64,000 nucleotides of DNA from an uncultured bacterium (GTDB lineage: Bacteria > Verrucomicrobiota > Lentisphaeria > Victivallales > UBA1829), in NCBI GenBank assembly GCA_900548385.1, contig URKJ01000021.1, positions 1 through 64,000 of the forward strand, given 5' to 3'. The notes below the pieces were generated by a model, which was given only the letters and a program-made list of their open reading frames with translations, made no database searches and was not told where the DNA came from. Both the position numbers and the translations under genes were made by a program. Positions 25,401 to 33,142 of this stretch are shown here, piece by piece. The stretch's first letter is position 1, and each line of letters starts with the position of its first letter.

Positions 25401-25754
25401 ATGACAAAAGATATGAATTTGCGGGATACCGGAATCGTTTTGTCTTGGCTAAGCGGTCTTCTGGCGGCTTTGATGTCGTCTCTGGCGAGGATATGGGGCA
25501 AAACTGGCCTGGCAGCCTTGTTTGGGGAAGAGGCTCCGCTGCCGAATTTGACGGAATGTTTTTTTACCGTGTCTCACGGGTTCTGGCTTGTTCCGATTTG
25601 TACGGGAATCCTGTTGGTTACGACTCGAAAGCAAAAGGCCATTCAGGATACGGTCGTTCTCGCCTCATGGAGTCTCTCCGTGTTGTGGCTGGCTTATGTC
25701 ATTGCGGCGTTTCTGCTCCAGGTGATGGGGTTGGATTGGAGGCTTAGGATATGA
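25401..25754 (+). CDS. Small membrane protein
   Basis: 117 residues from ATG 25401 behind an ideal TAAGGAGGTTGCG, 10 nt after the ATPase stop. Three hydrophobic segments (about 12-32, 60-77, 90-110). No family recognised. Possibly co-transcribed with the ATPase. Its TGA (25752-25754) overlaps the ATG of the next gene. Confidence 0.75.
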   Translation: MTKDMNLRDTGIVLSWLSGLLAALMSSLARIWGKTGLAALFGEEAPLPNLTECFFTVSHGFWLVPICTGILLVTTRKQKAIQDTVVLASWSLSVLWLAYVIAAFLLQVMGLDWRLRI

Positions 25755-26146
25755 TAAACATCCGACAAAAACTTTTCCCGCCACGTTCTCCATTCTGCTG
25801 TCAGTTCTTTCAGTCGTTGTGGGAAAAACGGGAGAAACGCGGACTGTCCGTCATGGTTGAAGAGGACGATCACCAACCGCTCTTCTGGCTGCAAATGCGC
25901 GGACTTGATTCCGATAAAGAAGAACAGTATGCGCGAATCGGAAAGGCAACAACTGTCGACAAAAGCAAACTTTCCGAGTCCGATCTCACCACATCCTGCG
26001 AATTGACGCTTTGGACAAGAACGCCGATTCGGTATTGTCCGCATTGCGGAAAAAACTTGCATCGGTTTTACGGTCGTAATTGGAGAACACTGTTTGCTCC
26101 GGTTCCGGAACACCGTATGCCGGGAATAATAACGAAAGGCGAATGA
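25751..26146 (+). CDS. Small single-knuckle zinc protein
   Basis: 131 residues, ATGA overlap. Soluble. A CPHCGKNLHRFYGR knuckle follows TPIRY near residue 98; only one CxxC pair is obvious, with the N-terminal CC of PFCCQFF as possible partners. C-terminal tails of the form PIxYCPxCG are seen in several small hypothetical proteins. Function unknown. Stops inside the ATGATG start of the NADAR gene. Confidence 0.75.
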   Translation: MINIRQKLFPPRSPFCCQFFQSLWEKREKRGLSVMVEEDDHQPLFWLQMRGLDSDKEEQYARIGKATTVDKSKLSESDLTTSCELTLWTRTPIRYCPHCGKNLHRFYGRNWRTLFAPVPEHRMPGIITKGE

Positions 26147-27087
26147 TGCGGTATTCAAAATCAAACCTGATCGAATGCATCCGCAAGGGGGAGACTCTGA
26201 AGTATCTCTTCTTCTGGGGACATCAGCCATCCGCCGACGGGAGCTTATCGAACAGTTGTTTCAGCCAGTGGTGGAAATGCGAATTTTCTGACGGGCATAT
26301 CCGGTATTGCTGTGCCGAGCAATTCATGATGGCCGCAAAAGCCCGCCAGTTTCATGACGAATCCACGCTTTCGGAAATTCTTGCGGAAACGGATCCCACT
26401 AAAATCAAACAGCTGGGACGTCAGGTTAAAAAATTTGAAGCGATCCTTTGGAACGAGCGAAAATTTGCTGCCGTCGTTGAGGGGAATTTTCTCAAATTCT
26501 CGCAGAATCCGGCCTTGCGTGAGTTTTTGCTCGCCACCGGAAACGCGGTGATTGTGGAAGCCAGCCCGCGCGATTGCATCTGGGGAATCGGCATGGGCAA
26601 GGATCATCCCGACAGCCGGAATCCTGAAAAATGGCGCGGGGAAAATTTGCTCGGCTTCGCATTGATGGAAGTCCGCGACCTGCTGCGTGAGAACAGTTGT
26701 TGCAAACTTTCTCCAGCCGAACAGATCGTGGCGGAACTGGCGCAAATCGGCGTTTGCGATGAAAATTTCGATTTTCTGACCAAGCTGCGGCTGGGCGATT
26801 GGGATGAAGAATTATTCGCTGCTCTGCAGAAGACATTGGAAAAACTGAGACCCGTCTTTGAGCAGCTCCCCGACGCCGTGAAAATTTTGCTGGTCCTTTA
26901 CATTGACTTGCCCAACCTGATGCTGGGATATATCGAACACTCCGCCAAAGAGGAACAGCCCCGGCTATACGAGCGGTATTTCGATATGCTTACCGCCATG
27001 TCCGAGAATACCATGTCCGTCAAAGACTTTGAAAACAAACTGGTTCACTGGAAATGTGTAGCGCGCAAGTGTCGCGAAAGCGATTAA
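26143..27087 (+). CDS. NADAR (YbiA-like) domain protein with C-terminal extension
   Basis: 314 residues from ATG 26143; an upstream extension would overlap the previous gene fully. Residues ~12-185 are a NADAR/DUF1768 domain: LKYLFFWGHQP, HIRYCCAEQFMMAAKARQF, GRQVKKFEAILWNERKF, KFSQNPALREFLLATGN, DCIWGIGMG and ENLLGFALMEVRDLL. NADAR enzymes are N-glycosidases; YbiA acts on riboflavin intermediates and others remove ADP-ribose from guanine in DNA, countering DarT-type toxins. The last ~125 residues are an extra helical domain not usual in YbiA. The setting among immunity-type genes favours the defence reading, which is inference. Confidence 0.9.
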   Translation: MMRYSKSNLIECIRKGETLKYLFFWGHQPSADGSLSNSCFSQWWKCEFSDGHIRYCCAEQFMMAAKARQFHDESTLSEILAETDPTKIKQLGRQVKKFEAILWNERKFAAVVEGNFLKFSQNPALREFLLATGNAVIVEASPRDCIWGIGMGKDHPDSRNPEKWRGENLLGFALMEVRDLLRENSCCKLSPAEQIVAELAQIGVCDENFDFLTKLRLGDWDEELFAALQKTLEKLRPVFEQLPDAVKILLVLYIDLPNLMLGYIEHSAKEEQPRLYERYFDMLTAMSENTMSVKDFENKLVHWKCVARKCRESD

Positions 27088-27106
27088 CAGATCGGAGGAA
27101 ATACCA

Positions 27107-29134
27107 ATGGACAAAATGCTGAATCGCGAAGAATTTCTCTGCAAAGCGGAAAAATTGCGCCGCATCAATTGGAAGATGTGGTTTCTCCTGATTTCCTTCA
27201 TTGGCTATGCGTTGGTATTTTTCGGAGCCGGTGTTTTGGGGAGAGAGCACATCGGCGGTAAGGATAATCCACTTTTTGTGCTTATTTTTATTCCCGCCAT
27301 TTTTGCCATGGAAAAAATTCTCAACGGAAAATCATTCCGTTGTCCGGTCTGTGGCGAGCCTTTCAAAAATCATACCGCGGAATTGGTCATCGCCTCCGGT
27401 AAGTGTCCGGCCTGCTTATCGGAAATTCTTGAACTGCCGAGCCAGAACAATGCTGTTTTCGAACGGGATAACTTCATCCGGTATCACCGCAAAAACCGAT
27501 ATTGTGCCAAAGTCGAATGGGTGGTACTTGGATTGTCGGCAGTGATTGTAAGTCTGTTTATTCTGATGACATTCCCGGAAATTGTCTATATTTTTCCTCC
27601 GATACGCTGGTTTTATCGCGTATTGTACTATATGAATTCAGCTTATTTATCCATTCCCATTTGGGTGTTTGCATTGTTTATGCTAGCTTATCTGGCTTGC
27701 CGGATGCACTACCGCCCGGCACGAAAAATGGAACGATGTCCCCATTGCGGAGACCGTTTCGACCGTGACATGCCGCAAATCATCATTGCCACCGGGCGCT
27801 GTCCGCACTGCAGTCAGATTCTTTTGACCGGTACACAGCCTATGCGCCATGATCTGATTTATCGCAAGAGCCTGAGCAACTCGTTTGCACCTGAATTTCA
27901 CTGGCTGACCCAAAGTTTTTTCGCATTTGCGCTGATTGTGATTGCTGTATTGGAAAATCCGGCTCATGTTCTGTGGGGAGCGGGCATACTGATCGGGTTC
28001 GAGCTGTTGTTGGTTATGTTTTTTCAGAACCGTCGTCGGCGGTGCCGACATCAATATCCCTCCCGCTTGCTTAAAGTCAGCAACCATTGCAGAATTTGCG
28101 GTAAGGATCTAAGTTGCGACGCTGACTTATTCCATCCGGTGACCACTCGGGAAAAATGGATTCACCTACGGGATGACGGCGTGTGGCGTTCGGCGATTGT
28201 GCTGGTGGTTTTATTGATCGTCATCGGATTTGAATCCCGGGCAATTCCCGTATTGCTGAAAGAAGATTCCATGATCAACATGACCGGGCTTGCTTTGGCA
28301 AATGTTTTATTCATGGCAATTCCGGTCGGCTTTGGATATCTGATGTGGAAAACCAAAAATCCAACCGGCATTGTATTGACCGATGAGACCCTGACCATCA
28401 TTGGTGACAATGATACGGTCATTGCCAAAACAGATTTAGTATCTGCCGACAGTCAGGAAACGTTATCGAGCCAGGATGGCAAGCTGGTGCGGACCTGGCG
28501 ATTGAAAACAGTTCGGGGCACAGTCACAATTCCGGCAAAAGCGCTAGCCGATCCATTGAGCGATGTTCAAGTAATCGCGCAATGGCTACCCCATTATGAA
28601 CCACCTCGGACAATTTCAGGTGAATTTAGCGAAGCCAGTTTTACCTTTGTGCACAAGGATGACCCGGAATTGAAAGCCGCGCAACGAAAGTTGAAACATA
28701 TTCTGCAGTGGGGCTTCTCCGCTTCGTTTGTCTTTGGCTGTGCTGGCCTTTATTGGGACATCATGGGATTGTTTGTCATCGGTGCGGTCATCGCCATACC
28801 GCTCTTGCTACTTTTACAGCTGTTATATCTAAAGTCAGCCCAACGGCAGGTGTATAAAAAATATGACGGCATAACCTTTCTGTACGACGGTCTGTCCCTG
28901 AACGGCCGCAAAGGCAGAAAAATTCCGCAAAAGAAAATCGATAAAGTATCCCTGAGCTGGGAAAACAAAAACGGAATCAACGTTCTGATTGCCGGATTCT
29001 ATATCAAACCGATGCGCGGCATGGAAGAATTTCAACTCCGTTCCGATTGCTTTGCCGAGCCGGAAAAATTCATTGCCGTTTGTCAAAGCTGGCGCGCACA
29101 TTTACTTGAAGCCAAAGATAACCGGGAGAAGTGA
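27107..29134 (+). CDS. Large multi-ribbon membrane protein
   Basis: 675 residues, ATG 27107 behind CGGAGGAAATACCA. A repeated layout of membrane pair plus zinc ribbon: ribbons CPVC...CPAC at residues 79-103 and CPHC...CPHC at 211-235. A third, decayed one runs from CRHQ near 313 to CRIC at 328-331. After further membrane segments near 360-415 there is a soluble beta-rich part (TGIVLTDETLTIIGDNDTVI, TWRLKTVRGTVTIPAKAL). A second membrane pair lies near 535-575, followed by a PH-like tail (GLSLNGRKGRKIPQKKIDKV). Related in design to the genes at 11338 and 12534. Function unknown. Confidence 0.85.
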   Translation: MDKMLNREEFLCKAEKLRRINWKMWFLLISFIGYALVFFGAGVLGREHIGGKDNPLFVLIFIPAIFAMEKILNGKSFRCPVCGEPFKNHTAELVIASGKCPACLSEILELPSQNNAVFERDNFIRYHRKNRYCAKVEWVVLGLSAVIVSLFILMTFPEIVYIFPPIRWFYRVLYYMNSAYLSIPIWVFALFMLAYLACRMHYRPARKMERCPHCGDRFDRDMPQIIIATGRCPHCSQILLTGTQPMRHDLIYRKSLSNSFAPEFHWLTQSFFAFALIVIAVLENPAHVLWGAGILIGFELLLVMFFQNRRRRCRHQYPSRLLKVSNHCRICGKDLSCDADLFHPVTTREKWIHLRDDGVWRSAIVLVVLLIVIGFESRAIPVLLKEDSMINMTGLALANVLFMAIPVGFGYLMWKTKNPTGIVLTDETLTIIGDNDTVIAKTDLVSADSQETLSSQDGKLVRTWRLKTVRGTVTIPAKALADPLSDVQVIAQWLPHYEPPRTISGEFSEASFTFVHKDDPELKAAQRKLKHILQWGFSASFVFGCAGLYWDIMGLFVIGAVIAIPLLLLLQLLYLKSAQRQVYKKYDGITFLYDGLSLNGRKGRKIPQKKIDKVSLSWENKNGINVLIAGFYIKPMRGMEEFQLRSDCFAEPEKFIAVCQSWRAHLLEAKDNREK

Positions 29135-29137
29135 GCG

Positions 29138-30052
29138 ATGACCAAACGCAGGAAAAAATCACGGGCTCAGATTTTCAGGGACAATTATCGCAGAACAAAG
29201 GGTATCTCTCGCAAGAAGGCGGAGGCAAGCGATTTTCTCCCCTGTATTTTCAAACCGCGATGGGCATTATTGCCGATGGTATTGGCGATTGGGATATTTA
29301 TCTGGCAATTATGTTTCCTGCCGCCGTTGGAATACTACTGGCAGCCGATCTCCGGTTTCCTTTGCTTGTTTTTTCTCTGTATGATGGGTTACTTTGAGAA
29401 AAACGCCAAGCATCTGCTGCAATGGTTCTACTCTTTGCTTGGATTACTGGCTATATTCATTACGCCCTATTGCCTGTCGTTCATTCTGGTTTTTATCCTC
29501 GTCATGTGGTTGCTTTGGTCTTGGGGATTCGCCGCAACGTTCAAGGATAAGGGCTATCCTAAAATCGGAATGATTGTCGGGATCTTGATTTTTTCCGTAG
29601 GGGCGACCGCCTTTTATCTCTTCGGATGGAATATCATCGCCCGGCAGGCATACGATTCGATTATTTTTCCATACACGGGCAATTCGATTCAAAAAATTGT
29701 ATTTGAGCGGAAAGGTCGTGCGCCACTGGAGATAAGCGAATCCGCGGAAATTGAAAAAATCGTTTCCGCATGGAAAACATATCTGTTCGACGCCGGGCAT
29801 GGCCGCTGGCTTCCGCCCTATGATATTGAGGCACATCAACCGTGGCAATGCCGGGTGATTTATCGGAACGGAGAAGAAAAAAACTATATTGTCGCTTCGG
29901 GATTGAGAAGAACACCGGATTCAATCTGTGTGATTGACACAACCCGGTATCGAAAATTCGATCTCTGGCCGTGGAAACGCGCTTATCAAAGTCCTGAACT
30001 TTACAAGGTTCTGTATCCATTGCTGTGGAATAGCAATCGAAAGGAGAAATAA
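29138..30052 (+). CDS. Membrane protein with C-terminal soluble domain
   Basis: 304 residues, 3 nt after the previous stop, with GGGAGAAG as ribosome site. A basic cytoplasmic N-terminus (TKRRKKSRAQIFRDNYRRTK) precedes four to five membrane segments (about 45-165). A soluble ~130-residue domain follows (IVFERKGRAPLEISESAEIE, CRVIYRNGEEKNYIVASGLR). No family recognised. Ends RKEK with AGGAGAAATAACC leading to the actin-like gene. Confidence 0.8.
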   Translation: MTKRRKKSRAQIFRDNYRRTKGISRKKAEASDFLPCIFKPRWALLPMVLAIGIFIWQLCFLPPLEYYWQPISGFLCLFFLCMMGYFEKNAKHLLQWFYSLLGLLAIFITPYCLSFILVFILVMWLLWSWGFAATFKDKGYPKIGMIVGILIFSVGATAFYLFGWNIIARQAYDSIIFPYTGNSIQKIVFERKGRAPLEISESAEIEKIVSAWKTYLFDAGHGRWLPPYDIEAHQPWQCRVIYRNGEEKNYIVASGLRRTPDSICVIDTTRYRKFDLWPWKRAYQSPELYKVLYPLLWNSNRKEK

Positions 30053-30054
30053 CC

Positions 30055-31002
30055 ATGCCCGACACGTTCAATATGACGGTTCTGATGGACTGGGGAACGG
30101 AAACGCTGCGCTGGACAGCAGGCAATGAAGATTTATCAATGCCCAATATCGCCGTATCGCCGTCGCAATGCAAGCCGGTGTGCGCCGTGGGCAACGATGC
30201 AATACAATTATTAAAAGTTCATCCGGAATATTATGTATTAACGCCGCCTGCCGGAATTTTATTTGACGAACCCGAGGTTATGGCAGCACAAAGATTGACG
30301 ATGATACGTTTGGCGGGAAAAGCCTTGCCGTGGTGGAAGCGTCTTTTGCATCCCAAGATTTTAGTTGCCGTTCCGCTGGGAACCAGCGGTATTGAATCCT
30401 TTGGTGTTCGTGACGTTTTGAAGCGACAGGCACAACGCATTATTTTCGTATATGCACCAATGGCCGCAGCCATGGGGAGCGGTTACGACGGGTATTCCGA
30501 AAAAGCCTTTACCGTTCTGGATATTGGCGCGGGATTTACGCAGTTTGCCGTAATCAGGCAAGGCGGATTTCAAGTTTCCGGCGCATTGCGCATAGGCGGT
30601 CGCGATCTTGATCGTGCGTTGAAAAAGTATCTTTTCAAACAATACGCCGCCGATTTTCCCTTTCACGAACTGCGCGAAGTCAAGCACGCATGGAATCGCC
30701 GCAACACATTTTCGCTCGGCAAACTCCGGTTGGAACGCGATGAACTGCAATCCGTCTGGCTGCCGCATTGGAAACGCGTGGCGGAGCTGATCGACGATAC
30801 CTTAACCGATGCGGAACTTCGCCGGGAAGTCGCTGCCAATGGTGTTGCGCTTACCGGCGGATTGTCGCAGATGCCCGGTCTTCCGGAATTCCTTGCGGAG
30901 CGTTTCGGCATGAAGTTTCAGATTGCCCGGAACCCCGCCGGAGCCGTCTTGCGCGGGCTTCAACGGATGTTGACGAAACTCCCGCCCGATCTGTGGAAAT
31001 AG
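30055..31002 (+). CDS. MreB/actin-like ATPase
   Basis: 315 residues. Actin-fold signatures are visible: phosphate-1 MDWGTETLRWTAG near residue 11, phosphate-2 VLDIGAGFTQFAVIRQGG near 158, YAPMAAAMGSGYDG (compare EPMAAAIGAG in MreB), and the adenosine motif GVALTGGLSQMPGLPEFLAE near 263. MreB polymerises at the inner membrane to guide wall synthesis. This copy is slightly short, diverged in phosphate-1, and lies in an accessory array rather than with mreC/mreD, so it is a specialised paralogue. Possible roles: filament scaffold for the array's membrane proteins, or a decoy of MreB. The polymerising ability is not shown. Confidence 0.85.
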   Translation: MPDTFNMTVLMDWGTETLRWTAGNEDLSMPNIAVSPSQCKPVCAVGNDAIQLLKVHPEYYVLTPPAGILFDEPEVMAAQRLTMIRLAGKALPWWKRLLHPKILVAVPLGTSGIESFGVRDVLKRQAQRIIFVYAPMAAAMGSGYDGYSEKAFTVLDIGAGFTQFAVIRQGGFQVSGALRIGGRDLDRALKKYLFKQYAADFPFHELREVKHAWNRRNTFSLGKLRLERDELQSVWLPHWKRVAELIDDTLTDAELRREVAANGVALTGGLSQMPGLPEFLAERFGMKFQIARNPAGAVLRGLQRMLTKLPPDLWK

Positions 31003-31012
31003 ATAGAGGACA

Positions 31013-31105
31013 ATGTGGCGCGCCGGATGGACTGGTATTGCCCCTGCCCCGGTTGATTGTCCCCGGCACGGCAGAAAACGGAGAAAATTTAACGATGAAA
31101 GGTAA
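31013..31105 (+). CDS. Micro-ORF bridging two array genes (30 aa)
   Basis: ATG 31013 lies 10 nt after the actin-like gene and follows AGAGGACA. Thirty codons later its TAA is 3 nt before the ATG of the SMI1/KNR4 gene, whose ribosome site (ATGAAAGGTAAGCC) is in its last codons. The peptide begins MWRAGWTGIAPAPVDCPRHG and is basic. It fills the gap as the other micro-ORFs do, though here the start does not overlap the preceding stop. Confidence 0.35.
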   Translation: MWRAGWTGIAPAPVDCPRHGRKRRKFNDER

Positions 31106-31108
31106 GCC

Positions 31109-31525
31109 ATGAACTATAAGAAATTTTATCGGGAACTGATACTGACAACAACCGGAAGCCTTCCTGCCGCCGAAGACGGCATGTCCGAAACCGAATTTGA
31201 TGCGCTGTGTAAAATCGCCGTCCCGCAGGCTTTGAAAGAATATTATCTCGTTGCCGGAAAGCATTCCATAAGTATGGAATATAATCTTTTTCTGCCACTG
31301 AACCAATTCGAGCGGCATGATGGATTTCTATGGTTTATGGAAGAAAATCAGGCGGTCTGTTATTGGGGAATCAAGGAAGATGACTTGATGCAAACCGATC
31401 CGGAAGTCTGGCAACTGCACGCCGATCCATCCGGTAAACTCGCTCACGCATATTCAGAGGAAAGAACTTTCAGCGAATTCGTCAGCGGTTACTTCGCTTT
31501 TATAAAAAGCGACAAAGAGGGATAA
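31109..31525 (+). CDS. SMI1/KNR4 (SUKH) family protein
   Basis: 138 residues, soluble. SUKH features by eye: an N-terminal helix pair (FDALCKIAVPQALKEYYLVA), YNLFLPLNQFERHDGFLWFM, the hallmark strand ENQAVCYWGIKEDDL followed by DPEVWQ, and a terminal helix TFSEFVSGYFAFI. SUKH proteins are the largest group of immunity proteins of bacterial polymorphic toxins, usually binding a nuclease toxin. No toxin gene is adjacent here. Last gene of the rightward array; followed by a convergent tyrS. Confidence 0.85.
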   Translation: MNYKKFYRELILTTTGSLPAAEDGMSETEFDALCKIAVPQALKEYYLVAGKHSISMEYNLFLPLNQFERHDGFLWFMEENQAVCYWGIKEDDLMQTDPEVWQLHADPSGKLAHAYSEERTFSEFVSGYFAFIKSDKEG

Positions 31526-31615
31526 CGCAGATGAAAACAGAAAAATAACACTCTATCTTTCTGATGCAGACGGGCGAAAGAATCCGGTTTATCTTATCCG
31601 GTGAAAAGTAAAGTC

Positions 31616-31640
31616 TCCCGGCGGAGAATCCCCGCCGGGA
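31616..31640 (-). terminator. Terminator of tyrS
   Basis: TCCCGGCGG and CCGCCGGGA form a 9-bp GC-rich stem with a 7-nt loop. Read on the minus strand it lies just past the tyrS stop and is followed by a T-rich stretch. It may also stop the rightward array arriving from the other side. Confidence 0.65.
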
Positions 31641-31650
31641 AAACGATCTG

Positions 31651-32916
31651 TCATTCTGCGACGATTCGCTTAATGTTCTTTTTCCCGGCTTTCAGAATGA
31701 CGGAGCCATCGGAGAAATCGGCGGCTGTCACCGTATAATCAACGGAGTCAATCCGCTTTTCGCCGAGATAGGCTCCGCCGCCCTGAACCAGACGGCGCGC
31801 ATCGCCATTGGATTTGCAAAGCCCGGAATCCGCAAGGAGTTTCACAATCCAGATACCATCCGCAGGAAGCTGAAGTTTGTACGTCGGAAGGTCGTCCAAC
31901 GCAGAAGCATCGGGCATGACTTCCCGGATCCGGCTGGAGGTCGGAATTTTCGCGTCCCGGTCGGCAAAACCGAACTTGGTACAGGCCGCCAGATAGGCTT
32001 TCGCCGCTTCCTCGTGACCATGGGCAAGCGATGTCGCTTCATACGCCAGAACCTCTTTGGCGCGATTGATGGATGCAGCACAAAGTGCGGCGATCTCATC
32101 CAACGGAAGCGCGGTGAAGTAGCTCATCAGCTTCCTGACGTCATTGTCATCCACATTGCGCCAGAACTGATAATAGTCAAAAACGGACGTTTTGGTTTTA
32201 TCAAGCCAAACAGCGCCGCCGACCGATTTTCCAAACTTTTTCCCCTGGCTGTTCAGCAGCAGCGGCATGGTAAAACCGTGGACCTCTTTCTGGGAGAGTC
32301 TGCGGACGAGGTCGATCCCCGCGGCAATATTGCCCCACTGATCCTGTCCGCCGCATTCCAGAGTGCAGCCGTAATCCCGGTTGAGAATGTAATAATCGTA
32401 AGACTGAAGCAGCATGTAGCTGAATTCCATGAACGTGATTCCAGTCTCCATCCGGAGCTTCACGGACTCGGCGGTCAACATTCTGTTGACGCTGAATTTG
32501 GAGCCGATATCCCGCAGGAAATCCAGATATTTCATCTCGCCGAGCCAGTCGATATTGTTCGCCATAACGACATTGTCATAAGGCAGGAACCGGCGGAGCT
32601 GCTGTCCGATGGCTTCACAGTTCTGAGCCACTTTTTCGCGGGTGAGAATCGGACGTGCCTCCTGTTTGCCGGAAGGATCGCCAACGAGACCTGTTGCGCC
32701 GCCGACCAGTGCGATCGGATGATGCCCGGCTTTCTGAAGCCACCGCATGCACATGACAGGCAGCAGATGCCCCACATGAAGACTGTCTCCGGTCGGGTCA
32801 AAGCCCACATAATAAGTAATGGGGCCTTCGGCTAACGCTTTTTCAAGTGCTTTCTCATCGGTCGACTGGTAAACGAACCCGCGAGCCTTCAGATCTTCCC
32901 ATACGTTTGTTGTCAT
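31651..32916 (-). CDS. tyrS: Tyrosine--tRNA ligase
   Basis: 421 residues, normal length. Class I Rossmann core with the HIGH-type motif HVGH at 47-50 and a KMSKS-type loop in the form KFGKS at 227-231. The tyrosine-binding region reads SYMLLQSYDYYILNRD and GGQDQWGNIAAG. The C-terminal S4 RNA-binding domain covers about 350-421 (DARRLVQGGGAYLGEKRI). It charges tRNA-Tyr in the cytoplasm. The gene is divergent from lysS and has its own promoter and terminator. Confidence 0.97.
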   Translation of the reverse strand: MTTNVWEDLKARGFVYQSTDEKALEKALAEGPITYYVGFDPTGDSLHVGHLLPVMCMRWLQKAGHHPIALVGGATGLVGDPSGKQEARPILTREKVAQNCEAIGQQLRRFLPYDNVVMANNIDWLGEMKYLDFLRDIGSKFSVNRMLTAESVKLRMETGITFMEFSYMLLQSYDYYILNRDYGCTLECGGQDQWGNIAAGIDLVRRLSQKEVHGFTMPLLLNSQGKKFGKSVGGAVWLDKTKTSVFDYYQFWRNVDDNDVRKLMSYFTALPLDEIAALCAASINRAKEVLAYEATSLAHGHEEAAKAYLAACTKFGFADRDAKIPTSSRIREVMPDASALDDLPTYKLQLPADGIWIVKLLADSGLCKSNGDARRLVQGGGAYLGEKRIDSVDYTVTAADFSDGSVILKAGKKNIKRIVAE

Positions 32917-32952
32917 TTTTTCACCTTATTATGTTAAAATGGTTGAATTCAT

Positions 32953-32981
32953 AATATACTCCGTTTTGATTCTGATGGCAA
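32953..32981 (-). promoter_or_regulatory. Promoter of tyrS
   Basis: Minus strand TTGCCA (32976-32981), 17-nt spacer, TATATT (32953-32958), about 37 nt before the tyrS ATG. AAGGTG provides the ribosome site. No T-box structure is evident in the short leader. Confidence 0.65.
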
Positions 32982-33077
32982 GCTGTGTTTTATCGTGAAT
33001 CCGTTTTTTTTCATTTTTTATTATGGGTGACGATTGTAATAATGGAAAAAAGAGAGAGATAAAATTGAAAACAGGGA

Positions 33078-33106
33078 TTGAAAAAACATCAAAACCGTGG
33101 TATTTT
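33078..33106 (+). promoter_or_regulatory. Promoter of lysS
   Basis: TTGAAA (33078-33083), 17-nt spacer, TATTTT (33101-33106), 37 nt before the lysS ATG. The ribosome site is AGAGGAG at 33124-33130. Confidence 0.6.
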
Positions 33107-33142
33107 ACTCATTTCAACCTTTCAGAGGAGATTTGAATAAAA

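Noticed and set aside
1..31525. Prophage, integrative element or transposon as explanation of the array
   Set aside because: No integrase, transposase, phage structural or conjugation gene was seen, and no flanking direct repeats at the edges that lie within the window.
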